Origin: Eutreptiella sp. 'Long Island Sound 2002'
Lineage: Eukaryota > Euglenozoa > Euglenophyceae > Eutreptiales > Eutreptiaceae
Direction of reading: 5' to 3'
Length of the DNA: 64,000 nucleotides
Assembly: GCA_964036045.1 (NCBI GenBank)
Contig: OZ038389.1
Coordinates: 65,917,453-65,981,452 of the forward strand
Made by a program: the position numbers and the translations under genes
The notes under the pieces: model-generated
Seen by the model: only the letters and a program-made list of their open reading frames with translations
The model's database searches: none
What the model was told of the DNA's origin: nothing
Shown: in pieces, positions 10,302-21,035 of the stretch
Layout: each line of letters opens with the position of its first letter
Numbering within the stretch: position 1 is the first letter of the stretch

Positions 10302-13146
10302 TGACGCGTTCCCGTGGGGGGCCGGCCACGGGACGCTGCGGTGGACACGCGCAAGTGAGCAGGCAGGCAAAGCACTACGCTCACAGGGGCATCAATGCGC
10401 TCATGTCATGTGACAAAGCGTTTCAGGATCCTTGCCACTCTGCAACAAGGGAACGAAAGTATGTACAGCAACACATCAGGATATGTACACATGGGGTTAA
10501 GACTGGACTGGGGTAAGGGCATCAAGGGACAATAGACACTCAGTCCCAACTCATATCCCAATCCCAGGTCCGACCCTCTCAGTGGCTGGTGGGGGCGGGG
10601 GCTCAAACACAACCCATGCCCTGCTCAGTCCGGACCCTGAAACCCTGCCAATAGGGGAGGTGTCCCGCCCAGCCACAGGCGAGTTCCTGGGAACCAAGGG
10701 GCTCCAAGGCCAACCGACAGTGGCTCCCTATGCTCCCTTAACGGCAGGTCCCAACTCCTCTCTGAGCCAGAGATATGGCCCCGCCATAATCCCTCAGGAG
10801 TTGGTAGCTGAAAATGGGCTGTTTCAGCCCAAACTGATATTAGCTCCAAAATTCCCAAAATTGACCCCTCGTCCGGACCCGCCAGAGGTAGGGACGAGGC
10901 AACTGACCCTATGCCCTTCGAGTACGAACTCCCTGGAGCCCTCACCCAACCTGGTTCCCTCTGAGGTCCCGGCATCAGGGCACCACGGGCTCGTCACGTG
11001 GGGTCATGATCGCCAAAATGGCAAAATCGGCCGTCTCGGGCGCCCGTCCAGGGTAGGAAATCTTGGCGATATTGACGCGCCAAGCCTTGATTCACAACCC
11101 TTGATATCCCCTTTGGTCCCATGCCCTGGATTATCGCTTGCTGTCACGCTGGCTGCTTACTGTTCACCGAGGGGATGACCACACGGACGGGGCAGAAAGC
11201 AACATGCGGTGCAAAGGGGGGATCGTGGATCGCACCAAAAGTTGAATAACTCCGGATGAGCTGGAGGATCAAATACGAAACTCCAGGGCGTTCAACCCTT
11301 GGTCATATGCTACAATATGTGCACTTTCCTCCTGGCTAGATCCCGTGCATCATGGAGATATGGTAATTCCAACATTGCATACAATGGCAAAAACAGCGAA
11401 ATTTGGCCAAAATGGCCCGCACTCCTGATTCCATATCTCCATGGCCACGTCGAGGATCCTTGCAACCAAAGATGCTATGGACACATGGGACTTAGGTCCC
11501 AATATATGCCACTTGCCAACCATCATGGTCGCCTCTAACCATTTTCCCCATTGGCGGGAAAATGACACACGAATGGGGCAGGTTGGTAACATACCCCAAA
11601 TTGGATGACTCACAACTCTCCCATCGAGAGGAGAGGCCACATGGGGAAACACCCCATTCGATGTGGGTTTATGTGCCCTCTCCGAATTGCCCTTACCCTT
11701 GGTCAAGTGGCGCACGCAACCTCGGGGGTGAAATCAGGGGGAGAAGGAGTTTGTGGCCATTTTGGGCAAAACGGCCAAAATTTACCCAAAAGTGGTCCCT
11801 CCAAATATCGTATCTCCGTATCACGAAAGAAAGGAGCCTCGGGCGTTTGCATGGATGCAAACCGAAGCTTTGCTTCCCTTTTGCAACAAGGGTTGAGGTT
11901 CAAAGCACAATGAAAGCATTTTTAACACCTCAATCCTTGATGCACACTATTTATGGGAAAAAGTGCATATATCGGCGATATTGGCATGAGCATATCTTTG
12001 GGACCTTGAGGAGCAAAAATATGACTAAACACTTTTGGAGTGGGCCCATAGTAGGTGCTTTCAAACATGCACCCTATGGTTAGATTGTCTCCGCCCACTC
12101 GTGTCATTAGTGCTTGCATATGAGCGCGTGTGCAAAGAGGCAATGTGGCACGCGTGCTCACAAGGCGAAATAATATAAAATAGAAGACAAGGTTGTAAAA
12201 ATCAACCAAGCCATCCACGATGTCCTTCGTGGTCTCCACTTTACATATTGCCTTGGTTCGAGGCTCAACTCCCCATAGGCTTCGAATACGAGCCTCGGGG
12301 GTTTGGCCATTTTGGCCTAATTTTCGACCAAAACTTGCCCTCTTTTGAAAATAGAGTTTTGGTACGCATTGAATTGCGTGGAGCCATCGTTGAGTTGGCT
12401 CGTAAAACGAAAATGGCCTCGGGCTTTTGGTCTTGTGAGCATTGTGTTCGGTCATTAACGTTCATGCTCACAAGGGCACAAAGTTAGCGTTTGCGCACGC
12501 AAACGACTTGGGTTTGCGAGACCCATAGGCTGCCTAAAACACCGCCATCGCCCGCTTCCCTAAGCAAGATGATATGCCCGCGTGAAAGGGGCATGGATGA
12601 AAGACATAGGGGGGAGACGTAGGGTTCCGTGCGAACTCTTGGTCCTTGAGAGGCATGAGTTCGCACGATCGACGGAAAGCCTTGCGCGCTGATTTTCTCG
12701 AAAACGCAACGGCGAAAAATTCTGGTGAATACACCAGATGAAAGTTCATAAAATACCCTCTAGATTCAGCCCTTAAGTTCTCTTAGAACCTCACAGGTAC
12801 TCGAGAAAAGTCAATCACAAAACTCGCCACGGAGAAGCGACGAAGGCGCGCGAACAGGCGACATCAGGCGGCGATTTCACGACAATTAGAAATCGCGGTA
12901 GAAATCGGGTATTTCACCGATTTCTGACCGAAAATCGATCAAGACAATAAAATCACGGTAATTCTACATCGATTTATTGGTTAGAAATCGGATTCCAGAT
13001 TTCACGGGTTAGAGAACGGGGATAGCCGGTATCAACGGCTTCCGCACGGGTATGACGGCTCGCAGGCCTCCGGGCCATGGGCCATAACGGGTGTGACTGA
13101 CCACAGGCCTCCGGGCCATGGGCCATAGGTTCTGGGTACCGCTTCA
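10302..13146 (-). repeat. 3' LTR of younger gypsy (2.85 kb)
   Basis: This is near-identical to 24352-27197. It is unusually long for a gypsy LTR. It ends (right side) with a duplicated block GGCCTCCGGGCCATGGGCC at about 13065 and 13107 and, before that, an AT-rich part with many GAAATCG/CGATTTC inverted motifs (about 12885-13010). ORFs inside are present in both LTRs but show no recognisable domain and are not annotated. Confidence 0.9.
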
Positions 13147-14634
13147 CCCCCCTCCTTAGAGCAAACCCTGGGGGGGGCTCGATAACACCCATGCATGGCA
13201 GCGGCTACCCAGGACCATCCCTAGAAGGGGGGGGGGGGTGTCACATCCTCCTTCAGGCTGATTCCCAGGTTAGGCTGTCAAATCTCATAGTAAAACAGGT
13301 ACGGTGCTGTAGACTGAGTAACTGCAAGTATTGTATCAAGTATCAAGTCCCGGGTCCTGGCGGCGATTGTTCGGCATCCAAAGGACCCGTTAACCCATAC
13401 CAGGCGCACCGGGTGCCGGCTGCTACGGTCACCACCACAGTGGCAGTGGCATACACGGCCAACATAGGCGACACACGACGACCGAGGTGGTCCCACAGGT
13501 CGAGAGCGACCACAAAGATCCATCAGGCTACCCCAAGCTTCCCAAGGCCCGCCGACTGGGGAGAGTCCCCACGGGTCCTTCCTCGGGCGCACCATGTCCA
13601 TATCCATACGACGCGAGTCCAGAGTGTCACAGCCGAACTCCTTAAGGGATCTTAAGGGATCTCCTCCTGAAGGGATCGGGCATCAAGGCCGTCTTTTCCC
13701 TTGCCCTATTACCATGAAGGCCATACATGAGGGAGTCCTCATGCAGTGTGGGCGGAGGCGTCGACTCGTCAAACCACCAGTTTCCCAGGCAGACTGACCG
13801 AGGTCAGGAGCACCGGAGGCCGCCATCCGAATGCAAGTGCGTCTGCGAATCGGTAGGCTCACACTGGGACTGACAGTGGCGGACCGCTGGGAGTGTAGTC
13901 AGGCAACTGGGCTTCCCGCCTGGCGCCATCAGGATCTCCACATCACAGCGAATAGGGCAACACGGTATCACGAGCACTCAGACAGTAGAATCTGTACTTT
14001 GGTACTGGTTCAGGCTGGACCAGGCTGTATGAACATGTACACGGCGACTCAAGGCGCCTTTGTAATCCGATTCGCATTCCCACAGGGGGGAAAAGACAGT
14101 CCATCTGTCGGTGATGGGCTGACAACTGCAACATACAAATGCACATATCCTGAAGGATAGAAAAACAAGCAATAAGCTGGGTAAATAGGCGTGTAAACAC
14201 ACTCTGGACAGAGTGCCAAACCACGCCACGGTCAGGATAAGGAGGGTGGACAGGAAAACGCCTGAGTTCAGGCCATATATAGTCTCGAGACACACGTCGA
14301 CTGGTCTGGATTCCGCAAATGCCATGGAACCAGACCACACACTCAAAAATCGCAATGCCGATGACAGCGGCATTCGTTGCGCAACGTCGTATGGGCTTCA
14401 AGGCCCCAAGAGCTCAGAAATATGAAGGTCAGTCGCCCTACCTGGTTTCCCAAGGATTCAGCAGGGGGGTGAGTGACGAATAGAAGAAGAGAGGGGCCAT
14501 CCTCCTCTGGATTCAGCAGGGGGGAGCATATGGCCACTCTGTCACCGAAAGATGGAAGAGAGCAAGCAAGTAAGGGACGATTCGTCGGCCTCACAAGCGC
14601 TCAAGACGCATCAGGGGAGAGCTCAGGGCGCTGA
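13147..14634 (-). other. 3' untranslated region of younger gypsy, with polypurine tract
   Basis: This lies between the pol stop codon (14635-14637) and the 3' LTR. Apart from the polypurine tract at 13147-13157 I see no gene. ORFs on both strands lack recognisable motifs. A GGATTCAGCAGGGGGG sequence is repeated near 14455 and 14510. Confidence 0.6.
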
Positions 14635-17448
14635 TCAGGCACCCCTGGCTGCAATCGCCCGGGTGAGTGCTGCCAAGTCCGAAACGTGGATCTTGGTCTT
14701 GTGCTTGCGGATGTACTCCATGAAGGGAGTATTGACCCGCGGCACGAACGAGGAGACGGGTTCCCAGGTGTCGTGGGACGGCCCATAGCCTCGCCAACGA
14801 ACCTTGAACTCCAGACCTCCGGGTGCCGAGGCTTTCGGACGCTGAGCAAGGATCTTCTCGACTGTATAGTCGTCCTGCTCAGCATAGTCGTCGTCCGAAT
14901 CAGCCTCATGTGCGGCATAGCTCAGGGACACATGTTGACCACGGAGGTCGGGTTCCCGCACACGGAGTTGACTCTCGTGGCGCTCCCGGAACTGTCCGTG
15001 ACCCACCTTGATGCGGTAGGTGTCCTCACCAATCCTGCGGACCACCTCGCCGGGTGTGAACCAGGTCTTGGTGCGGTGGGTGCCCATAGGGCGGGGTCTG
15101 ATCACCCACACCGGGTCTCCCACCCTGAACTTCTGCGCTGTCGAGCTCGGGGCGGACTTCTGACGCTCAGCATGCTCCTTCTCAAGCTGCTGGCGGATGT
15201 CCCGCGCCGTTCGCTCTTGCCGCGCGAAGAATTCCTTGGCATCCATAGCCATGCCATCACCGGACAAGGGAAGTCCCCGTCCAAGGGGGTCCCTGCCGAA
15301 CAGAATCTGGTGAGGGGACAAACCACCCGGTGTGGGGGTGTCATGATGGGCCTTCAGAGCAGGCAACATCTCCTCAAACCAGTTCCGACGTGGATTGGTG
15401 ATGTGGATCTTGCGCAGCTTCTCGAACAGCTGCCGTCCAGCCACTTCAGCACGGCCGTTGGACCGGCTGAGATAGGCGACGCTCTTGGCATGACGTATTC
15501 CCATGAGGGAACACATAGCCTTGAACCAGCCACCAGTAAACTGGGGCCCTCGGTCACTGCAAATGGTGCGGGGGGTGTCAAAGACGGTCAGCCAATGACG
15601 AATCATCATGACTGCCACTTCCTTGGCAAGCAACCCCTTTTTGCGTGCCGGAACGGCTACAACGTAGCCGCTGTGGCGGTCCACACAGAGAACCACACAG
15701 TCAAAGGTCTCCTTGCCAATGTGCACTTCGGGCATGGAGAAGACGTCCATGGCCACGCTCTCCATGGGCTGGTCAGGAACCGGGGTCCATTGGGGTTCCC
15801 CCTTGACGTTCCGGTTATCGGGATTGCAGGCCTGGCAGACCGAACAACCCTTCCTGACCTTCTTGATGGCGGTGTAGAGAACGATATGGTCGATCTCGAA
15901 CCGACGCTGCATGTCAAGGGCTTGCTTCTTGACCCCTGGGTGCAGCATGTGGTGGTGCCAAGCTTCACAAAGCTCGAGCACCCGGGACTCCGGTACTAGC
16001 AGCTTACCATTCCGGTAGAGCTTGCCATCTTCCTCGGTCAGCCCCTTTGGCCACTTCTGCCCGTCGTCAGGGTCGGTCACAGCCCTATACTCGGCCGCAA
16101 AGGCCTCAGACTTGGCGTAATCGTCGGTCCAGTCGTCCTGGAGGCAAGACTCCGGGAAGAGATGCTTGTCGGACTCAGCTCCCTCAGGGGCGAGTACACT
16201 GACCGCTCTGCTCACCCTCAACGCGAGGGGGGCATCTGCAGCCATGACGACGAAGCATCTAGCACCCTCCTCCTCCATCAGGCGCTCCATTTCGATGATC
16301 CTCTTGGCTTCAGCGGTCTCAGCCTCATCGCCATGGGCAGAGATATCCTGCATGCCCTTGCTGGCGGGATAGGCCCACCTACTGAGACAGTCCGCCACGG
16401 TGTTATCCTTTCCAGGAATATAAACAACCGTAAGGTCGAACTTGGCCAAGGTCTCATGCCATCTTGCCCGTCGGGAGGCGGGACCTGAGGGGGTGTCCAC
16501 GTGCTCCTTGTGCCACGACTGCAGACTCTGATGGTCGGTGCAGACGGTGATGGGATGGAGGGCTATGTACCCAGCCCATTTCCTGAGAGCCATGACGATG
16601 GCATACGCCTCCTTTTCACGTGGCGTCCACGTCCGTCTCTGGCCTTCCGCCAGGACTCGGCTCCAGAAGGCCACGGGCACGTGCCTCCCGTCGTCAAGCA
16701 CTTGCTCCAACACAGCGCCAATGGCGTAGTCGGAAGCGTCGGTGCGCAGGACGAACCCTCGGTCGGGATCCAGGAGGTGCAGACCCACTGCGGATAGCAG
16801 CGCCTGCTTCATCCCCTCAAAGGCACGGTCGGACTCAGCTGTCCAGACCAGAGCCTTCTTGGACCCCTTCTTGGTCTCCTCTCGGTTGCCCTTGAGCATG
16901 GTCGTCATGGGGGCTGCATACTCGGCATACATTTTGATATACCCCGAGTAGTAATTGCAGAACCCCAGATACGCCTGTAGCTCAGAGACCGTTTTGGGCT
17001 TTTCCCAGTGCTCAATCGCAGCCACCTTGCCAGGTATGGGCTTTCGCTGCCCGTTCCCGACTACGTGGCCAGCGAAGACCACCTCGCTTACCGCAATGGT
17101 GGCCTTGTCACTGCTGCCCATGAGTTTGTGCCGAACCAGAAGGTCGAGCACTCGAGTGACGTCCCTTTCATGTGCCCCCAGGAGCTCCTCGTAGCTCATA
17201 CTGGGGTCCCCGGACGCGATGATCACGTCGTCCACGAAGGGGTCCGCACAGTCACGCACCGGCTCAAGCAGGTTCTCCAGCATCTGCTGAAAAGCCGCAT
17301 TGCCGTTGGTAACGCCCATGGGCATCACCTTCCACTGGAGAGGTCCAAGTGGGGTGCTCATGGCTGTGCAGGCACGGGACTCCTCGGCGAGAGGCATCTG
17401 ATGATAACCATGTTTCAGGTCAATCACCGTGAAGATCCTCCGCCGGTG
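14635..17448 (-). CDS. pol: Gypsy Pol: RT palm, RNase H, integrase, chromodomain
   Basis: A 930-codon frame from 17427 that continues the upstream RT frame across a TAA at 17449-17451. Residues 1-130 hold the RT palm with box C as FVDD (64-67). RNase H follows with D230, E271/E273, D298 and D341/D346. The integrase zinc finger has His at 491-496 and Cys at 528 and 531. The integrase core has D561, D625 and E661, the last two exactly 35 residues apart as expected. Residues 853-908 form a chromodomain with aromatic cage candidates Y854, W878 and W888, in the YxVEKIL...FKVRWxGY...TWEP pattern. Chromodomains of this class direct integration to modified histones. The stop is TGA. Apart from the TAA, this half of pol looks intact. 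Confidence 0.9.
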   Translation of the reverse strand, partial: HRRRIFTVIDLKHGYHQMPLAEESRACTAMSTPLGPLQWKVMPMGVTNGNAAFQQMLENLLEPVRDCADPFVDDVIIASGDPSMSYEELLGAHERDVTRVLDLLVRHKLMGSSDKATIAVSEVVFAGHVVGNGQRKPIPGKVAAIEHWEKPKTVSELQAYLGFCNYYSGYIKMYAEYAAPMTTMLKGNREETKKGSKKALVWTAESDRAFEGMKQALLSAVGLHLLDPDRGFVLRTDASDYAIGAVLEQVLDDGRHVPVAFWSRVLAEGQRRTWTPREKEAYAIVMALRKWAGYIALHPITVCTDHQSLQSWHKEHVDTPSGPASRRARWHETLAKFDLTVVYIPGKDNTVADCLSRWAYPASKGMQDISAHGDEAETAEAKRIIEMERLMEEEGARCFVVMAADAPLALRVSRAVSVLAPEGAESDKHLFPESCLQDDWTDDYAKSEAFAAEYRAVTDPDDGQKWPKGLTEEDGKLYRNGKLLVPESRVLELCEAWHHHMLHPGVKKQALDMQRRFEIDHIVLYTAIKKVRKGCSVCQACNPDNRNVKGEPQWTPVPDQPMESVAMDVFSMPEVHIGKETFDCVVLCVDRHSGYVVAVPARKKGLLAKEVAVMMIRHWLTVFDTPRTICSDRGPQFTGGWFKAMCSLMGIRHAKSVAYLSRSNGRAEVAGRQLFEKLRKIHITNPRRNWFEEMLPALKAHHDTPTPGGLSPHQILFGRDPLGRGLPLSGDGMAMDAKEFFARQERTARDIRQQLEKEHAERQKSAPSSTAQKFRVGDPVWVIRPRPMGTHRTKTWFTPGEVVRRIGEDTYRIKVGHGQFRERHESQLRVREPDLRGQHVSLSYAAHEADSDDDYAEQDDYTVEKILAQRPKASAPGGLEFKVRWRGYGPSHDTWEPVSSFVPRVNTPFMEYIRKHKTKIHVSDLAALTRAIAARGA

Positions 17449-19329
17449 TTATTTTTGCAGCATGTCCTCAATGAGGGGCAGCGTGTAGCTGTCGTGCTGC
17501 GTTTGGGCGTTCAGGCCGCGGTAGTCGACCACGAGCCGCCACTCACCGGCCACCTTCTTGGGGACGACGAAGCACGGAGAGGCCCATTCGGAGTGGCACG
17601 GCTCGAGCCAACCCCTCTGGATGAAGTCACGGAGGATCTTCTCCATGGCCTCCTTCCTCTCACCCCTCAGGGCAAACTCCCGGTGCCGATACACACGGGG
17701 GTCCTGCTTCAGTCGTATCTTGGCCTCGCCATACGGTCCACGTACTGGTGCGGGAAACACAGGCTTACCGCTGAAGAAGGTATCACCATACTTCTGCTTC
17801 AGCCTGGCCCTCAAAGCCTGGATCTTGGGGCAGTCATCGGACTCCGCCTTGGCTTTTCCGGGCACTTGAACCACGGAGCTTACTTGAGGGGTAGCTACTC
17901 CGCTCGCTTTCGGCTCAGGTGGTCTTCCCAGGTGGCCCAAAGGGCCATCTCTGGTCTTGCCTCGGAATAGATCGCCGTAGGTGGGTGGGTTACCGCCAGG
18001 CGGCTCGTCTTGGCTGGACATGTGATCCAGCACCCTCTGTACGAAGGTATTCCCGTCATAGGAACCGGAGACGATTGAGTCCACTTCCCACCAGGCTTTG
18101 TCCTGGCCTTTGCCCTCACGCTGGTTTCCCCAGTCGTGAAAGGGCTGATCCATATACCCCTGAATCAGATCCCATTCCTCTTCAGTGAGGGGGTCTTCCG
18201 ATTCTGATTCTTCGATGTTAACGGGGGGAACCGCAAAGCATTGCCGCCATGGCTCCGCTATTATGCGGTTGACACACACGAAGTCCGTGGCGTCGGCCTG
18301 ATCAAGGCCCCCATCCACATAGTGGAATTCTGTTGGCCATCTCTGGGGTGGCATGGGCTGTCCCTTAGCGTCCTGATAGACACTCTCTCCAGCCGGTAGG
18401 ACGACCTTGTTTAAGGTCATGTTGGTCAATGAGGCTACCCAATGTCGGGTACTTTCCTCCTCGGTGCACCCCATAGGAACAACCAGCACTGCCTTGGAGC
18501 GGTCCTTGCGAATCTTCGCTATCGCTCTTGGAATGTCCCAACGGGGGCAATGGATCCACATCAATCCCTGATGCGGACCCCAGTGCTTCTTCCACGCGGA
18601 GTCCTGTGCGCTCCAGTACTTCTCACACACCCGAAGATGGGCGGAGGTTCCTGAGGAGAACGCATCCAGGGCCAGATCCGAAGCTCCCAAGTCCGCGACA
18701 ACTCGGCTCGCCACTTCCGGCCTTACGCCGTACTCCTGGTTTGCAGGACCAGTTGGCTCAGTGTCCAGCGCGGCCACTTCGAGCTGATTGCGTTCGGGGT
18801 GGATCCATTGGCATTCCACATGGTGCTCAGGTGACGAAAGCCACGAGAGTTGGTCGTCCTGGTACAGGGTCATGGAGGCCTGGGCCGGGAGAACGCCGGA
18901 GTCCGTCTCCATCATGAAGTCGTACCCGACGATCATGTCCCAGTCCATCTCGGCCTCGTAGAAGCGACCGCGCAGGAGGATTTCCTTGCCGAGGTCTGGG
19001 CGGCTCAGCTCACGATGGTTCACGAACTGCAGCCCAATGGCCGCTTCCTTCGTGCCTCCCACCATGTACTGGCCGTTCGCCACCTTCAGCCTGACAGGTT
19101 TCCGACTGTCGGTAAGACACTCTGGCGGAAGCAGGCCAGCCTTGACCAAGCTGACTTGAGCTCCCGTGTAGACCAACACGTCGAAAACCTTTTCCACTTC
19201 CCCGCATAAGGCCCGGACCTTAAGATGCAACGGCCGCTCGCGACCGACACGGCGCACGGCGTGCAAACTCAGGATCTCGGGCCGTTCCAGAAGGTCAACA
19301 AGCGACTGGTGCAGGTCGTGGACAATGGG
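17449..19329 (-). CDS. pol: Gypsy Pol: protease and RT N-terminal half
   Basis: The frame is open from the TAG at 19330; the first good Met is at 19266. Near the start is a retropepsin-like segment in which the active-site D-(S/T)-G reads YTG (residues 33-35 counted from 19266), i.e. the catalytic Asp is replaced. The following LKVANG...GGTK strand pattern supports the family. A linker of about 350 residues contains GDLFRGKTRDGP and proline-rich parts. RT fingers begin near residue 500, with FALRGERKEAMEKIL, WASPCFVVPKK and WRLVVDYRGLN. The frame ends at TAA right after the LIEDMLQK helix, in the middle of RT, where the next codons continue the consensus (FTVIDLKHGYHQM). The TAA is therefore a nonsense mutation. 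Confidence 0.85.
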   Translation of the reverse strand, partial: PIVHDLHQSLVDLLERPEILSLHAVRRVGRERPLHLKVRALCGEVEKVFDVLVYTGAQVSLVKAGLLPPECLTDSRKPVRLKVANGQYMVGGTKEAAIGLQFVNHRELSRPDLGKEILLRGRFYEAEMDWDMIVGYDFMMETDSGVLPAQASMTLYQDDQLSWLSSPEHHVECQWIHPERNQLEVAALDTEPTGPANQEYGVRPEVASRVVADLGASDLALDAFSSGTSAHLRVCEKYWSAQDSAWKKHWGPHQGLMWIHCPRWDIPRAIAKIRKDRSKAVLVVPMGCTEEESTRHWVASLTNMTLNKVVLPAGESVYQDAKGQPMPPQRWPTEFHYVDGGLDQADATDFVCVNRIIAEPWRQCFAVPPVNIEESESEDPLTEEEWDLIQGYMDQPFHDWGNQREGKGQDKAWWEVDSIVSGSYDGNTFVQRVLDHMSSQDEPPGGNPPTYGDLFRGKTRDGPLGHLGRPPEPKASGVATPQVSSVVQVPGKAKAESDDCPKIQALRARLKQKYGDTFFSGKPVFPAPVRGPYGEAKIRLKQDPRVYRHREFALRGERKEAMEKILRDFIQRGWLEPCHSEWASPCFVVPKKVAGEWRLVVDYRGLNAQTQHDSYTLPLIEDMLQK

Positions 19330-19617
19330 CTAAGGCTGCCCATCTGCAGCATCCAGCTGCGGTCCGGGTGATCCTCCGATACTCTCGGATAGATCTTGAA
19401 GTACATCAAACACATTCTTGGTCGCGAAGGACGGACGGGTGCAAGGGTTCGTGCCTTCACTTGCCCTCACCCCGCCTCCGCGACTGGGTGCCAGACCGGG
19501 CCTTCCGCCCGTGGCAGTCCCCTTGTGCTTATCGACTCCCGACTGGGATGGTTCGGCGCTTCCCACGTCACCATCCTGCGACCGCCCTAGCTGGGGCCCT
19601 TGGCTGCAGGGGCTCCG
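19330..19617 (-). CDS. Gypsy Gag-Pol linker between two in-frame TAG codons
   Basis: This stays in the same frame as the capsid, zinc knuckle and protease pieces, bounded by TAG at 19618-19620 and TAG at 19330-19332. The sequence is polar and Gly/Pro-rich at first, then has a more regular segment (FATKNVFDVLQDLSESIGG). No domain is recognised. It is best seen as the spacer leading to the protease, separated only by single stop codons. Confidence 0.6.
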   Translation of the reverse strand, partial: RSPCSQGPQLGRSQDGDVGSAEPSQSGVDKHKGTATGGRPGLAPSRGGGVRASEGTNPCTRPSFATKNVFDVLQDLSESIGGSPGPQLDAADGQP

Positions 19618-20004
19618 CTAGGGGGCGTCGGTTGTGGAAGAAGGGGTGTTCTCCTCCGCATCAACCTCGTTGACGCCCTTCTTCCTTCTTTCGCTGCGAG
19701 TAGGCTTCTTGTCCTTGTCCTTGTTCTGGTTATTCTGGTTGTTCTCCTTGTTCTTGTTGTCCGACCTGGGGACCCAGTTCCGCTTGATCTCCTGGATCTC
19801 CTTGGCCAACTCGGTCCCCATCGACGACATCAGCTTGGCCAGCTCGTCCTTGTCGACCTCCACCTTGGCTTCCCGGATTCCCGCGGGCGCACGCTTCTTT
19901 GACCCGTGCGCCTTCTTGTAAGCCTCCGTGTCGGCCTTGTGGACGGGGCATGTTCGGTGGTCATGGTTGAAGCCTCGCTTCCTCCCATAACACACGAAAC
20001 AGCC
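19618..20004 (-). CDS. Gypsy nucleocapsid-like zinc knuckle region
   Basis: This directly follows, in the same frame, the TAG that ends the capsid ORF (20005-20007). It begins with a zinc knuckle of spacing C-x2-C-x8-H-x4-C (CFVC...H....C); the middle spacer is 8 instead of the usual 4. A lysine-rich stretch, a coiled-coil-like acidic segment (VDKDELAKLMSSMGTELAKE) and a basic tail NKxKENNxNN/KDKDKKPTRSERRKK follow. The layout fits a nucleocapsid that binds genomic RNA. The TAG at its front would prevent synthesis with capsid unless read through. Confidence 0.7.
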   Translation of the reverse strand, partial: GCFVCYGRKRGFNHDHRTCPVHKADTEAYKKAHGSKKRAPAGIREAKVEVDKDELAKLMSSMGTELAKEIQEIKRNWVPRSDNKNKENNQNNQNKDKDKKPTRSERRKKGVNEVDAEENTPSSTTDAP

Positions 20005-21035
20005 CTAAGGGTGAGCTCGTATGAACTCCCCAAAGGACAGCGGAGGGTCGCCAATGCGGCGAGGGTCCCTCTTCTCCTGCTTCCTCCAACCCTGCTGCAG
20101 GGGCTTCCAGTTTCCCGGTTTGCTCCCCGCGCTCAGGTTCTTGGCCACGAAGGCACAAACGGCCACTTCGGCGGTCTCATCGTCGTTGTCATCGTCGACG
20201 AGAGTCTCATCGCCGCCGGCTCCCGCTGGGTCCGTGGCAGCTTCCCCGCCAGGTCCCTCGCCAACGTAGTTGACGTCGCGGTCGCCGGGCCTCAACCCGC
20301 GGGTGTGGTGGAGGTTTCGGTACTCCTTGAGTACTTCCTCGCCAACCCACTCCAGGATCTCGTCGCAGCTCATCCGCGCCGGGATGGCCTGCAGACGGAT
20401 GGTCTGGCCGCTCAACTCACACTCGTCAAGGCGCCACATCGCGGTCTTCTCGCGATCGCCCGAGACGGTGATGAGAAGAGCGTTCCGCAGGGAGTGCCGT
20501 TTGACATCCCGGGCCACGTTCTTCTTCGCCCAAGCCACCACGTTTGTATGATACTCTTTGGGGAGCATCATCTTGACCGTGTGGTTGGACTTGGCCCGCT
20601 TGGATTCCTCCTTGGTGACCCTCTTGATCCATGCTTCCGGCAGCATGGAGAGCAGGCGAGCCTGCTCGTCACCCTCGTTCCAATCCTCCACGTTGCGGCG
20701 GTGGAGGGTGTATTTCCCTCGGAAGTCCCGCCAATCCCGCAGGCGGATCTCCCGTCCATCATGCTCAAGCTTCATGGACTTCCACCGCTTGGCAGCCACC
20801 TGCGGAGCGTCCACCCGCTCCTGCTCGTTGAGCCACTTCTTGGCTTCCTTGAGGGTCTTGATTTTCCCCTCCTTGGTCGCCATGAAGTATAGCTCGCCGA
20901 GCACTTCCGGCAGGCGGTACCTGAACCGTCTGAAGACATATCTCTCCGCATCCGCGGGAGGTAGGTCTTCAGTGACGGTCAGCCCCCGATCGTCCAGCTT
21001 CTCCAAGAAGCGGTCGAGGTTGAGGGGGTTGCCGT
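20005..21035 (-). CDS. gag: Gypsy Gag capsid domain
   Basis: The longest Met-start version begins at 21006, but the typical gag entry motif (YDGNPLNLDRFLEKL) lies just upstream in this frame, up to about 21021. It therefore follows the end of the 1006-codon ORF after a +1 frame change at about 21022-21026. The protein is mostly helical with a W-rich middle (KRWKSMKLEH, RDWRDFRGKY), as in the retrotransposon gag capsid family, and an EGDEQARLLSMLPEAW segment. It ends at TAG 20005-20007, immediately before the zinc knuckle. It would form the capsid shell of the intracellular particle. Confidence 0.75.

Noticed and set aside
10582-12487. ORFs of up to 198 codons within the LTR (and their copies at 24633-26538)
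   Set aside because: No recognisable domain. They are duplicated only because the LTR is duplicated, and frames differ between copies at substitutions.
14686-15999. 437-codon + strand ORF
   Set aside because: It is antisense to the integrase and chromodomain coding region, which has clear catalytic residues on the minus strand.
17008-17970. 320-codon + strand ORF and similar ones at 19906-20892 and 22838-24193
   Set aside because: They are antisense shadows of the gypsy pol and gag frames in GC-rich DNA.
14635-21035. Nuclear code with UAR as glutamine
   Set aside because: The probable host RRM gene and the Helitron J-domain end both stop naturally at TAG, and the Helitron also has an internal TGA. 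Mutation in dead elements explains the pattern better.
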